64,000 nt of DNA. Source: Pseudomonas sp. CHM02. Its GTDB lineage: Bacteria; Pseudomonadota; Gammaproteobacteria; Pseudomonadales; Pseudomonadaceae. Positions 8,006-16,407 of this stretch are shown one piece after another (position 1 is the first letter of the stretch; every line of letters starts with the position of its first letter). The DNA lies in contig NZ_JFCA01000032.1 of assembly GCF_000612585.1 (NCBI RefSeq), forward strand, positions 31,111 to 95,110, read 5' to 3'. The notes under the pieces are model-generated. The model was not told the origin of the DNA, searched no databases, and saw only the letters and a program-made list of their open reading frames with translations. A program made the position numbers and the translations under genes.

Positions 8006-9628
8006 TCAGTTTTTGGTAGTGGCGAGCTTGTCGAACGCTTTGTCGAGGTTGCCTTCAGCGCTCTGCAGCTTTTCACGCCGCTCTTTCAACCACTGCTGAT
8101 CGCCCTCCAGCGTCTTGCGCGCCTCCACCAGCATGCGCTTGACCTCCTGCGGCTGCGGGCCGCCAGTGCCTTTGCGGGTCTGTACCATGGTGGTGGGCGA
8201 CAGGGCTGCGCGCAAGCCTGCCTCATCCAGCGGCAAGGTGTTGGGCGTCCACTTGTACTTGTCGGCCGCCTGGCTATACAGCTTCTGCGCGTCGGCGTAC
8301 GGGAAGGTTTTCGGTGTGGTGCCGTTGCTGCGCGCCTCGGTGACGATCAGCGACGCAAAGCTGTGACCGATACGGAACGGCACCTTGAATTGGCGCTCCA
8401 GGGTGTCGGCCAGTTCCATCGAGGTGGTCCATTCCGATTCCAGCTCTTCCAGCGCCCGCTGCGGGTTGATCTGCAGCGCATCGAGCACCGCGTCCAGGCT
8501 TTCGAACATTTCCTTGGTGGAGCGGAACACGCCCAGTGAATCAAACGCGAACTTGTAGTCGGTCATGCCGGTGGTGACGTTGTGCGCGCGCAGGGTCACG
8601 GCCTGGGCCAGGCCGACCACATCCGAGGCGGTCTCGCGGGCACGCATCAGCAGGCCGGGGTTGCGTTTTTGCGGCATGGCGCTGCTGGTGTAGGTGGCTT
8701 CTTCATCCAGCAGCAACCACGGGCGGATCTGATGGTACTGGGTGTGGATGTCGCCAATCATGGCGCCGACGCGAATCGCCGACGACGACGCCAGGTTGGC
8801 CGCTTCGATCGGAATGTCATAGGTCGATACCTGGCTGGAGTCCAACGAGTTCTCGCGCACCCCATCAAAGCCCAGCAACTCGGCCAGGCGCTCGCGGTTC
8901 AGCGGGTAGGCGGAGTTGGCCAGCACAGCGGTGCCCATCGGGCTCTTGTTCAAGCGTGTGTACAGCTCGCGGATGCGCTGGCCGTCGCGGTCAAATGCCG
9001 CTTCAAACGCCAGCAGGTAATGCGCATAGCTGATCGGCATGGCCTGCACGCCGTTGGTGTAGGCCGGGACCAGGGTGTCGACGTTTTTGTCGGCAATGTT
9101 CAGCAGGCGCAGGCGCGTGGCGTTGAGGGCTTCGCTGTAGGCCAGCACCTGGCTGCGCAGGGCGGCCAGGCGGTAGGTGGCGAGCATGTCCTGGCGGCTG
9201 CGGCCGGAGTGGATCAGCGAGGCCTCGGGACCGATCTTGTCGGTCATGATTTTTTCCAGTTGCAGCACATCGCTGGGGCGCGTGCCACCGGGCTGGTCGG
9301 CCTGGGCAATCGCGTAACGCACGCCGCCGGCGATCTTCTGGCCCATCTCGGGTTTGACGATGCCTTCTTCGGTGAGCATCACGATCGAGGCTTTGTTGAT
9401 GCGGTTCAGCCAGGCGAATTGGGTCTGGGTCGGATCGCCCTTGGCCTTGTGCTCGGTGTGCGAGCTGTCAGGCGTGGCGCCGACTTTCGCTGCCTGGGCG
9501 GCGCATTGTTCGGTGGTGGTGCAGGGCAGTTCGCCGGTGTTGGCGGCATGGGCGCCAACGCTGTTGAACAGGGCGAAAGCCACCGCCAGATGAAGCAGGC
9601 TTTTGAGGGCGCGGGGGGATGTGTTCAC
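8006..9628 (-). CDS. Exported argininosuccinate lyase-like enzyme (fumarase/aspartase superfamily)
   Basis: This 540-residue protein shares the ArgH core: LIHSGRSRQDM (compare the IHTGRSRND motif of ArgH), PMGTAVLANSAYPLNRERLAE, and the superfamily signature SSAMPQKRNPG with the catalytic serine loop. Unlike cytosolic ArgH (about 460 residues) it starts with a Sec signal (hydrophobic LLHLAVAFALFNSVGAHA) and a Cys-containing spacer, so a periplasmic location is inferred. The superfamily eliminates fumarate from succinyl-substituted amines. The substrate is not argininosuccinate by default; an N-succinyl compound in the periplasm is plausible. It diverges from a LysR gene. Confidence 0.75.
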   Translation of the reverse strand: MNTSPRALKSLLHLAVAFALFNSVGAHAANTGELPCTTTEQCAAQAAKVGATPDSSHTEHKAKGDPTQTQFAWLNRINKASIVMLTEEGIVKPEMGQKIAGGVRYAIAQADQPGGTRPSDVLQLEKIMTDKIGPEASLIHSGRSRQDMLATYRLAALRSQVLAYSEALNATRLRLLNIADKNVDTLVPAYTNGVQAMPISYAHYLLAFEAAFDRDGQRIRELYTRLNKSPMGTAVLANSAYPLNRERLAELLGFDGVRENSLDSSQVSTYDIPIEAANLASSSAIRVGAMIGDIHTQYHQIRPWLLLDEEATYTSSAMPQKRNPGLLMRARETASDVVGLAQAVTLRAHNVTTGMTDYKFAFDSLGVFRSTKEMFESLDAVLDALQINPQRALEELESEWTTSMELADTLERQFKVPFRIGHSFASLIVTEARSNGTTPKTFPYADAQKLYSQAADKYKWTPNTLPLDEAGLRAALSPTTMVQTRKGTGGPQPQEVKRMLVEARKTLEGDQQWLKERREKLQSAEGNLDKAFDKLATTKN

Positions 9629-9837
9629 AGGAATACCCGATTTATTTTTGGAGTTGTGAGCCGTCAGGCTATCGAGTCTGTTTTCAGATTGAAAATATAT
9701 AGTAAGTGTAGATGGCAGAGCTTTTAAGTATGCGGGCAGGGTTTGATTGAATGCACTAGCCCCCTAATCCTATTCATGCTTTGAAGCCTATCTTCATAAT
9801 GCTTGTGCTATACCGTTCATTTTATGCGGAACCCTTT

Positions 9838-10761
9838 ATGCGCCAGGATCAACTCGACGGGTTGGTGACGTTCGTCTGCGTCGCCGAACATGCCAGTTTC
9901 TCGGCCGCCGCCGTGCGCCTCGGTGTGTCGCCGTCAGCGGTCAGCCAGGTGATTCGCAACCTGGAGCGGCGCCTGGGGGTGGCGCTGTTCAATCGCACGA
10001 CCCGCAGCGTCAGCCTGACCGAAGCGGGGCTGGGGTTCCTGGCCAAAGTGCAACCGGCGGTCATGGCCCTGACGGCCGCCGCCCTGGAAGTGGGGGACAG
10101 CAGCGGCTCACCGTCCGGCCTGCTGCGCCTGAACGTGCCGCGTGCCGCCTACATGACCGTGCTGCAGCCTTTGCTCGCGGCGTTTCTCGAAGCCCACCCG
10201 CAGATCGACCTGGAACTGACCCTGGAAAACGCATTGGTGGACATCGTCCGCCTGGGCTATGACGCGGGTATTCGCTTCGGTGATTTCGTCGAGCAGGACA
10301 TGGTTGCGGTCAAGGTCGGGCCGCCTCTGTGCATGCGCGTGATTGCCGCGCCGGCCTACCTGGCGCTACACGGTACACCGCAACATCCCAGCGAACTGCT
10401 CCAGCACAACTGCATCACGTTCCGTGCGTCCAGCGGCGTGGTCGAACGCTGGGACCTTGCCAACGGCCAGGAAACCCTGCAATTGGCAGTGCGCGGCCGA
10501 ATGATCGTCAACGATTCTTCAGCGTTGGTGCAGAGCGTGCTGGATGGTTTGGGTATCGGCTACATGATCAGCGGCCATATCGACCCTTTTGTCGCCCGTG
10601 GTGAACTGGTCAGCCTATTCGAAGACTGGTGCCCGGCATTGCCCGGCTTCACCCTGTATTACTCCGATCGCCGCCGTGTGAGCCGCAAGCTGCGGGCGCT
10701 GATCGATTTTCTGCGCGAGCCGCCGAGCGTTGCGCCGGCGGCCCATTTGCGCGTGCTGTGA
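9838..10761 (+). CDS. LysR family transcriptional regulator
   Basis: The ATG at 9838 starts MRQDQLDGLVTFVCVAEH, the usual LysR N-terminus; an in-frame TTG at 9781 would add 19 residues without family support. The helix-turn-helix (AAAVRLGVSPSAVSQVIRNL) is followed by an inducer-binding domain, total about 307 residues. It belongs to the AaeR/DsdC-like single-domain class that ends YYSDRRRVSRKLRALIDFL. It is divergent from the exported lyase gene and is its likely regulator. Confidence 0.88.
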   Translation: MRQDQLDGLVTFVCVAEHASFSAAAVRLGVSPSAVSQVIRNLERRLGVALFNRTTRSVSLTEAGLGFLAKVQPAVMALTAAALEVGDSSGSPSGLLRLNVPRAAYMTVLQPLLAAFLEAHPQIDLELTLENALVDIVRLGYDAGIRFGDFVEQDMVAVKVGPPLCMRVIAAPAYLALHGTPQHPSELLQHNCITFRASSGVVERWDLANGQETLQLAVRGRMIVNDSSALVQSVLDGLGIGYMISGHIDPFVARGELVSLFEDWCPALPGFTLYYSDRRRVSRKLRALIDFLREPPSVAPAAHLRVL

Positions 10762-10762
10762 C

Positions 10763-11230
10763 TCAGTGCATCTTGCTGTGGTCCATCCCATCCAGGCCAC
10801 GGGCAGGCGCTGTCACTTCAATCGTCTGCTTCTCACCCTTGGCATTTTGCACGGTCAGGGTCAGCGGCACCTGGTCGCCTTCCTTGATCTGGCCGGTCAG
10901 GCCCATCAGCATCACGTGGTAACCGTTAGGGTCTAGAGTCACGGCCTTGCCGGCCGGCAGGGCCACCGAGTCCACCGGACCCATGCGCATCACGTCGTCC
11001 TTCATGCTCATTTCATGGATCTGCACGTCCTTGGCCACTGGCGAGGCCACGCTCAGCAGCTTGCTGGCGCTGTCGGCGGTGACGGTCATGAACGCGCCGC
11101 TGGACGGTTGGCCCGGCACACTGGCGCGTACCCAGGCGTCGGTGACGTGCACCTGGGCGCTGGCGTGGGCGGCGAGGCCCAGCAAGGTCATGCCGACAAG
11201 GGCGCGTTTGAGGTGTTGAACGGCAGTCAT
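10763..11230 (-). CDS. Periplasmic copper chaperone PCu(A)C
   Basis: The mature protein shows the PCu(A)C copper site: H-E-M-x-M, then Met residues, then H-V-M-L-M (IHEMSM; YHVMLMGL). A signal peptide (LVGMTLLGLAAHASA) directs export. The protein delivers Cu(I) to cytochrome oxidase assembly factors. The ATG at 11230 overlaps the stop of the SCO gene (TAATG), so the two are translationally coupled; a longer in-frame start at 11269 would lie inside SCO. Confidence 0.9.
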   Translation of the reverse strand: MTAVQHLKRALVGMTLLGLAAHASAQVHVTDAWVRASVPGQPSSGAFMTVTADSASKLLSVASPVAKDVQIHEMSMKDDVMRMGPVDSVALPAGKAVTLDPNGYHVMLMGLTGQIKEGDQVPLTLTVQNAKGEKQTIEVTAPARGLDGMDHSKMH

Positions 11231-11838
11231 TAGCAGACCTCCATGACGGTGAGCAGGTCTTCTGCGCACTCTTTAGCAGTAAGGGATGCCTGCAGGCCCA
11301 GGCGCAGGTTGCCACGGGTGTCGAACACGAAACTGGTGGCCGTGTGGGACAGGGTATAGGTGTCGCCGGCGGGGATCTTTTCATAAAAGATCCCGAATTC
11401 CTTGGCGGCCACGGCGATTTCTTCCGGGGTGCCGTACAGCGCTTCGAAGCTGGGGTCGAAGGCCTTGACGTACTTGTCGAGAATCTCGGGCGTGTCGCGT
11501 TCCGGGTCCAGGGTGATAAACACCACCTGCATGATTTCGCCGTCGCGGCCCATCAGCTTCTTGGCCTGGGCGGCGCGCGCCAGGGTGGTCGGGCACACGG
11601 CCGGGCACTGGGTGAAACCGAAGAACACCACCGGCATCAGGCCACGGAACGAACTCAGGGTGACGGTCTCGCCGTCAGTGTTCTTGAGCTTGAAGGTGCG
11701 ACCCATGATCTTGTCGCTCAAGTCCTTGCCGTACTTGAAGTTCAGCCTGGGGCTGTAGTCACAGCCGCCCAGCAGGCTGCCCAGGCCCAGCAGGCCCATA
11801 CCGGTCAGCACTTTGCGGCGGGTGAATAACGTACTCAT
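11230..11838 (-). CDS. SCO1/SenC family copper-delivery lipoprotein
   Basis: From the ATG at 11838 the protein is 202 residues: MSTLFTRRKVL then a lipobox ending LLGGC, so a membrane-anchored thioredoxin-fold protein is expected. The metal/redox motif is CPAVC in FTQCPAVCPTT, with the distal conserved His in TLSHTATSF. SCO proteins assemble the CuA centre of cytochrome c oxidase. The reading frame extends 44 codons upstream but that part has no family features. It is coupled to PCu(A)C. Confidence 0.9.
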   Translation of the reverse strand: MSTLFTRRKVLTGMGLLGLGSLLGGCDYSPRLNFKYGKDLSDKIMGRTFKLKNTDGETVTLSSFRGLMPVVFFGFTQCPAVCPTTLARAAQAKKLMGRDGEIMQVVFITLDPERDTPEILDKYVKAFDPSFEALYGTPEEIAVAAKEFGIFYEKIPAGDTYTLSHTATSFVFDTRGNLRLGLQASLTAKECAEDLLTVMEVC

Positions 11839-12002
11839 CAACTGTGCATCCTGTGAAGCGCCTGCATTGCTCTGGATCAATACGTCAGGCTTTGAGGGCG
11901 CCCAGTCTACCAACCCTGGCAGGTCCACGTAATCTGCGACGTTCTGCCACAGGGGCATGCCGCGCTTCATCCTTCTGCGGCTCTGGTGGTAGAGTCGCCG
12001 CC

Positions 12003-12386
12003 ATGAAATTGAGCCACCCTGACCGTTCGCTGATCGCCTGGGCCCTGTACTTCTGCGTGCTGATGAACCTGTTCGTCTGCGGTTTGGGGCATGGGCAGAT
12101 GATGGGCCAGGCCCTCAATGGCATCGGCGGGGCGTTCTGTTCGGTGGACGGCAGCCAGCCGCCAGTTTCCGACAAAGGGTTGGGCAGCCCGTCTTCCAGC
12201 AACATCTCGAACTACTTTGCCTGCCCCGTCTGCAATGCCTTGACCGTCACCCTGGTGTTCCTGATCGGACTGGCATGGCTGCTCGGCCTTGGGCAAACCC
12301 CGCGCCCGGCCCATGAACGGCGCAACAAGGCGCCGCCGCGTTATTCCTGGCCCTCGGCCAACCCCCGCGCTTCCCCCGCATTCTGA
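12003..12386 (+). CDS. DUF2946-type membrane protein, copper-associated
   Basis: This 127-residue protein has an N-terminal hydrophobic helix (SLIAWALYFCVLMNLFVC), a middle CPVCNA motif and a second helix (LTVTLVFLIGLAWLLGLG). This layout matches DUF2946 proteins found next to copper transport genes. The function is undetermined, but the position divergent to the SCO/PCu(A)C operon supports a role in copper handling. Confidence 0.7.
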   Translation: MKLSHPDRSLIAWALYFCVLMNLFVCGLGHGQMMGQALNGIGGAFCSVDGSQPPVSDKGLGSPSSSNISNYFACPVCNALTVTLVFLIGLAWLLGLGQTPRPAHERRNKAPPRYSWPSANPRASPAF

Positions 12387-12448
12387 CGTATGCCCTGGGC
12401 CTCCTGAGACGAGGAGGCATTCCATCGTCATGACTGTGAGTGCGCTTC

Positions 12449-12994
12449 ATGAACCACCTGTTGCCCGCAGGCGCCCGCCGCCTGGTCAGCAAGGCGTCCC
12501 GTCGCCTGCACGCGGAGCCCGCGCTGCCTGAATACCCCAGCAATTCCCGCAGCTTCGTGCACCTGGACGCACGGCTGTTGCCGTATTGGCACACCCTGTT
12601 CGATATCTGCCCGGCGCTGCTCAAGCTCGACCCGCCCGAGGGCCTGAACCTGTTTCGCAGCTTCATGACCTGGGCCTATCGCAATCAGCCGCCGCTGGAT
12701 TGGACCTATCACCTGAACGTCTGCCGTTGGCTGCTGGGCTCCGTGTATCGAGCGCAGACTGACGATGAACCCATCGAGGCCTTCATGGCCGCGGCGGCCG
12801 CGCGCTGGGTCCATACAGACGCAAGCCAGGCCCGAGGTGTGGTCCTGGCCTGGCAAGGTGCAACGGTGTTCGATTGGAAGGGACCGCCGTTGGCGGGCGC
12901 CGAACACCAGGCGTTGCCGGGCTCGGAATGGGACTTCGCCTGGTGCCCGTTGAATACCCGTGGTGAGTTCAGCGGTTGGTTGCCGGTGCCTTGA
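12449..12994 (+). CDS. Conserved hypothetical protein, function unknown
   Basis: About 181 residues from MNHLLPAGARRLVSKA; an in-frame start three codons earlier is possible. No signal peptide or membrane helix. There is a tryptophan-rich C-terminal half (WDFAWCPLN). I do not recognise a domain. GAGGAGG about 35 bases upstream is too far to be the ribosome site. The 3' end overlaps the convergent NmrA-family gene by 26 bases. Confidence 0.6.
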   Translation: MNHLLPAGARRLVSKASRRLHAEPALPEYPSNSRSFVHLDARLLPYWHTLFDICPALLKLDPPEGLNLFRSFMTWAYRNQPPLDWTYHLNVCRWLLGSVYRAQTDDEPIEAFMAAAAARWVHTDASQARGVVLAWQGATVFDWKGPPLAGAEHQALPGSEWDFAWCPLNTRGEFSGWLPVP

Positions 12995-13883
12995 GGTGCT
13001 GGCGAATCCAAGCGGCAACGTCCGTCACGGCGATCTGGTGACGGACGTTGAACGTCACGGCCGGGTCCCAGGCCACGCCGTTGCCCTGGGCGAACACTGC
13101 ACGGTATTTCTTCAGGTTGTCGTCGGGATCCTTCGCCAGTTCGTCCAGCAGCATCGGCACTGGCCAGGGCTCGCGCTTGAGCTGGATACCGAGGGCGGCG
13201 TCCACGGTATCGGCCAGTTGCCCATAGGACAGGGTGTCGCCAGCGGTGAACACCACTTGGTTGGCGAGCGGCGGCTGCGCGAATACGATTTGCGCGGTCA
13301 GCCGGCCGATGTCTTCAGGTGTGGTGACGGTGACGGCGGTGTCCCAGCCGCCCAGGGCATGCACGCTGTTCTGTGCCAGGTCGACCACGCCAAACGAGGG
13401 TTCGAACAGAAAACTGGTGAACATCCCCGTGGAAATGATCAGCCATTGTGTGCCTTGCTGGGCGCGCAGCAGGTCGCGTACGTCGAGTTGTTCATCGAAC
13501 GTATCCTGCGGGCTGCCACGCCCGATCACGTCATAGTCCACGCCGAATTGCCACGGCACATAACGCCTCACGCCTGCTTCGATGGCGGCTCGCGCCAGCT
13601 TGAGCTGGGTACCGGGGCCGGCGGCAAAACCGGTGCAGCAAATCACCGTGTCGAAAGGGGCAAAGATCCCGGCAAGCGTGCTTAGGCTGTCGTTCAGCAG
13701 ATCACCGGGTACCCGCTCGATACCGCGTTCAGCCAACGTGCTGGCCGCCGCCGATTGCAGGCTGGCGGGGCGCAGCAGTACGGCAATGCGGGTGCCGCGC
13801 GGTGCGGCTAGGTCGGCCAGTGCGTGCAAGACGGCCATGCCCAGTTCGCCGGCACCGAGTACCAGGATGGAAGAGGAGGTCAT
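12969..13883 (-). CDS. NmrA-family NAD(P)-binding reductase (isoflavone reductase-like)
   Basis: A 304-residue protein beginning MTSSSILVLGAGELGMAV, a Rossmann GxGxxG motif; later YVPWQFGVDYD and the VTTPEDIGRLTAQ segment are typical of NmrA/isoflavone-reductase-like aromatic alcohol reductases. The ATG at 13883 is preceded by GGAG; the frame extends further upstream without family support. It is divergent from an HxlR regulator, a common pairing for quinone or electrophile-responsive reductases. Confidence 0.8.
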   Translation of the reverse strand: MTSSSILVLGAGELGMAVLHALADLAAPRGTRIAVLLRPASLQSAAASTLAERGIERVPGDLLNDSLSTLAGIFAPFDTVICCTGFAAGPGTQLKLARAAIEAGVRRYVPWQFGVDYDVIGRGSPQDTFDEQLDVRDLLRAQQGTQWLIISTGMFTSFLFEPSFGVVDLAQNSVHALGGWDTAVTVTTPEDIGRLTAQIVFAQPPLANQVVFTAGDTLSYGQLADTVDAALGIQLKREPWPVPMLLDELAKDPDDNLKKYRAVFAQGNGVAWDPAVTFNVRHQIAVTDVAAWIRQHLKAPATNR

Positions 13884-13974
13884 AGGAGGCTCCGTGTGGG
13901 TTGAAAGTCGTGGCATGCTTGCAGAATTAATCGCTGCGCATAAGAAGGCACACCCGTGATACCGAGACGCCCAC

Positions 13975-14370
13975 ATGGATAACGACGAGATCATCCGCCG
14001 TTCACAGGCAGCCTGTGATGCCCTGAGCGCTGACGATGACGGCCTCAAGCGCGAAGTGCTGACCCATGCGGGAAACCGCTGGTCCCTGGGCATCGTGCAC
14101 GTGCTGGGTGTGAGCGGTCGCCTGCGTCACGCCGAGATCGGCCGGCGCATGCACGGTGTCACCCAACGCATGCTGACTCGCACTTTGCGCCAGTTGGAGC
14201 GCGACGGGCTGGTGCTGCGCCATGACTTCCAGGAAGTGCCACCGAAGGTCGAATACGAGCTGTCGACCCTCGGGACGGAACTGCTGGTGCACATGATCCC
14301 ACTGTGGACTTGGGTGGTGGAGAAGGGCGAGGATTTTCGCCAGGCGCGGGAGCGTTTCGACCGGAACTGA
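13975..14370 (+). CDS. HxlR family transcriptional regulator
   Basis: A 131-residue winged-helix protein with the HxlR pattern: NRWSLGIVHVLGVSGRLRHAEIG, then GVTQRMLTRTLRQLERDGLV and the wing VPPKVEYELSTLG. HxlR proteins usually sense electrophiles or formaldehyde and control the adjacent gene. The divergent reductase at 12969 is the likely target across the roughly 90-base gap. Confidence 0.9.
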   Translation: MDNDEIIRRSQAACDALSADDDGLKREVLTHAGNRWSLGIVHVLGVSGRLRHAEIGRRMHGVTQRMLTRTLRQLERDGLVLRHDFQEVPPKVEYELSTLGTELLVHMIPLWTWVVEKGEDFRQARERFDRN

Positions 14371-14560
14371 GTTGTTCTTGCGCGGTAATGAACAGGCGTG
14401 CGGTGTCATGCCGCGCACGTTTGTTGACCGCGATCAAGGCGTGATACGGCGTCGCTTCCCACACTGTGGCGAACGTTCTGGAGGAACGCGCCATGCCCCT
14501 TTCCCTTGCGCCATTGCGTCGCCGGTGGCCTGTGTGTTTTCAGCGCCGGGAGCCTGGATC

Positions 14561-15046
14561 ATGGCGGACCTGATCCCGCGCCGTTGTGTTTGCACCGAGA
14601 TGATTACCCTGGCCCAGGCCCTTGGGCGGGTGACTGCCGAAGACGTGTTTTCACCCCTCGATGTGCCGGCTCGGGACAGCAGCGACTTGGACGGCTATGC
14701 CCTGCGTGCGTTCGACGTGCCGGAGCTCGGCGGTTACTTGGTTGTTGTCGAGCCAGACAGCCGCGATGTGCCGTTGCAGGCAAGGCAGGCCGCACGGACC
14801 TTCAGCGGTGCGCCGCTGCCCGCGGGGGCCGACAGCGTGGTGCCCCTGCAACGCTGCCGCGTGTATGGCCCACGTATCTGGTGCCCACCGTTGCGCTTGG
14901 GTGAACACGTACGCAAGCGCGGGCAGGTGCTGGAGCGTGGTCAACCGGTGGTGAGCGCCGACAAGTGCCTGGATGCCCTGGACATCGACCTGCTGGCAGC
15001 CGCCGGTATTCCACGGGTCAAGGTCTACCGATTGTCAACTGCCTGA
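14561..15046 (+). CDS. MoeA N-terminal-domain protein lacking the catalytic C-terminal half
   Basis: From ATG 14561 (GGGAG upstream) the protein is about 161 residues. It matches domains I/II of molybdopterin molybdenumtransferase: ITLAQALGRVTAEDV, the substrate loop DSSDLDGYAL, and FSGAPLPAGADSVVP. It then reads to the hydrophobic DIDLLAAAGI and stops at RLSTA, whereas full MoeA is near 400 residues and carries the MPT-binding domain III. It may be a stand-alone variant or a truncated gene. An in-frame TTG at 14372 would extend it without family support. Confidence 0.7.
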   Translation: MADLIPRRCVCTEMITLAQALGRVTAEDVFSPLDVPARDSSDLDGYALRAFDVPELGGYLVVVEPDSRDVPLQARQAARTFSGAPLPAGADSVVPLQRCRVYGPRIWCPPLRLGEHVRKRGQVLERGQPVVSADKCLDALDIDLLAAAGIPRVKVYRLSTA

Positions 15047-15313
15047 ACGCGGCTTTTCCTTGGCCGGTTTGTGAGTGTCAGCCGGTTTGGTCGATTTGCT
15101 CGGCTGCTTGTCGGTGTCTTTGCTGTTCTTGTCGCTGTTTGAGGGGCTGCTGGGGTAGGTGCCCGGTGGTAGGGCAGAGCCGCTAGCGCTGTCGCCACTC
15201 AAGGCGTTGGACGACGGTTGCGGGTTATCGCCAAAGGCGGCGAGGGCGGGGCCGGTGAGCAGGGCTGATAGGCCGACGATGAGTAAAATCCTTTGGGACG
15301 ATCTGGTCTTCAT
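15035..15313 (-). CDS. Small secreted Ser/Lys-rich protein, function unknown
   Basis: This 92-residue protein has a signal peptide (ILLIVGLSALLTGPALA) followed by a low-complexity hydrophilic tail rich in Ser, Lys, Pro and Asp that is expected to be disordered. I know of no family. It converges on the MoeA-like gene, overlapping by 12 bases. Confidence 0.55.
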   Translation of the reverse strand: MKTRSSQRILLIVGLSALLTGPALAAFGDNPQPSSNALSGDSASGSALPPGTYPSSPSNSDKNSKDTDKQPSKSTKPADTHKPAKEKPRSGS

Positions 15314-15381
15314 GACGCAATCCCCTAGCGTGTGGAGGTAGCAAGAGCCTGGATCACCCCCAGGCTCCCGTCATGCCTCGA

Positions 15382-15858
15382 TCAAGCCGCCATGGGCTTG
15401 GTCGACTGCAACTTTTTATGCGCCGTTTTCATCGCTTCCATTTCGGCGCCCAACTCGTCAAGCAACGCTTTGCCCAGCAGCTTTTTAGCCTGGGGGAACA
15501 TCTCGGTTTCTTCTTCCTCGATGTGGTGCTCCAGCAGTTCCTTGACCACTTTGACGCGGCCGGAAAACTCCGTTGTCGAAGGCTCGGTCTGCTTCAGGTC
15601 GGGCAGTACCAGGGAGTCGACGGTGCGGTGCTCTTCCTTGGCTTCGTGGTACATGATGTCCTGTTCCTTGCCACCGGCTTTGCGGAACGCCGGGTAGAGG
15701 ATTTCTTCTTCCAGCCGGGTGTGCAGGCTGATTTCCGCTTCCAGTTTGGCCAGCAGCTCAGTGCGTTTTTTTACTCCGCGTTCGGTGGACTCACTCAATT
15801 GAGTCAGCAGCGCCTTCACGCGTTCGTGGTCGGCTTTGAGCAGGTCAATGGCATTCAT
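15382..15858 (-). CDS. Hemerythrin HHE cation-binding domain protein
   Basis: From the ATG at 15858 the protein has 158 residues, with the iron-binding histidines and acids of the HHE fold: LLKADHERVK, LHTRLEEEILYP, MYHEAKEEH and LLEHHIEEEETEMFP. Such proteins bind a di-iron centre and are linked to oxygen, NO or oxidative stress sensing. GAGG lies eight bases before the ATG; a GTG three codons upstream is less favoured. Confidence 0.88.
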   Translation of the reverse strand: MNAIDLLKADHERVKALLTQLSESTERGVKKRTELLAKLEAEISLHTRLEEEILYPAFRKAGGKEQDIMYHEAKEEHRTVDSLVLPDLKQTEPSTTEFSGRVKVVKELLEHHIEEEETEMFPQAKKLLGKALLDELGAEMEAMKTAHKKLQSTKPMAA

Positions 15859-16123
15859 GGGTGACACCTCACGGGAACTCAGGGCGTGTCGAAATGCACG
15901 CCTCGTCCCGTCAAGAGGTGCATCAGTTGTACCAACTTGAGCGTTTGTCGAATCACCATGTAATTCAAGGGGCTAGAAGTAGCGCGGCGCGATACTCGTC
16001 GTGCACCTTGCATGGTTGGGCGTTTGGCGCGTTGCAATCCACAACGCCGCACCATCTGCGAAAATTTTAATGAACCCTCGCGGCCGACGCTTGACCTAAT
16101 GCATACGACCTAGGAGGTGAAGC

Positions 16124-16339
16124 ATGGAAATTCAATATATCTGGATCGGTTTGGCGGTGATTCTGCTGCTGTTGGAATTGTGGGCGATCAATGTCGTGCT
16201 GCGTAGCACCGGTGGCTGGGAGACCAAGGGGCTGTGGCTGGTGGTGCTGATCTTTGTGCCGATGTTTGGCCTGATTGCCTGGGCGATGTTTGGGCCTAAA
16301 CGGGAAATGCCAGAGCATCGTAAAACAGGAGCACCGTAA
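16124..16339 (+). CDS. PLDc_N (cardiolipin synthase N-terminal) domain membrane protein
   Basis: A 71-residue protein with two hydrophobic helices (YIWIGLAVILLLLELWAINVV and LWLVVLIFVPMFGLIAWAMF) separated by GGWETKG, the arrangement of the PLDc_N domain, with no catalytic domain attached. An unusually strong Shine-Dalgarno sequence (AGGAGGTG) precedes the ATG. A strong hairpin terminator follows at 16363. Confidence 0.7.
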   Translation: MEIQYIWIGLAVILLLLELWAINVVLRSTGGWETKGLWLVVLIFVPMFGLIAWAMFGPKREMPEHRKTGAP

Positions 16340-16362
16340 AAGCTGAGGCATGAGTCGATGCG

Positions 16363-16389
16363 AAACAGGCGCCATCAAGGCGCCTGTTT
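16363..16389 (+). terminator. Rho-independent terminator, possibly bidirectional
   Basis: A perfect 11-base stem (AAACAGGCGCC / GGCGCCTGTTT) encloses the loop ATCAA and is followed by T residues. It lies between the convergent PLDc_N gene and the PfpI-family gene and could stop transcription from both, since both stem ends are A/T-rich. Confidence 0.85.
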
Positions 16390-16407
16390 TCGTTGCGCTG
16401 TAAAAAA

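Noticed and set aside
12399..12420. Hairpin GCCTCCT/AGGAGGC after the DUF2946 gene
   Set aside because: No T tract follows, so it is not a convincing terminator; it may affect translation of the next gene but evidence is thin.
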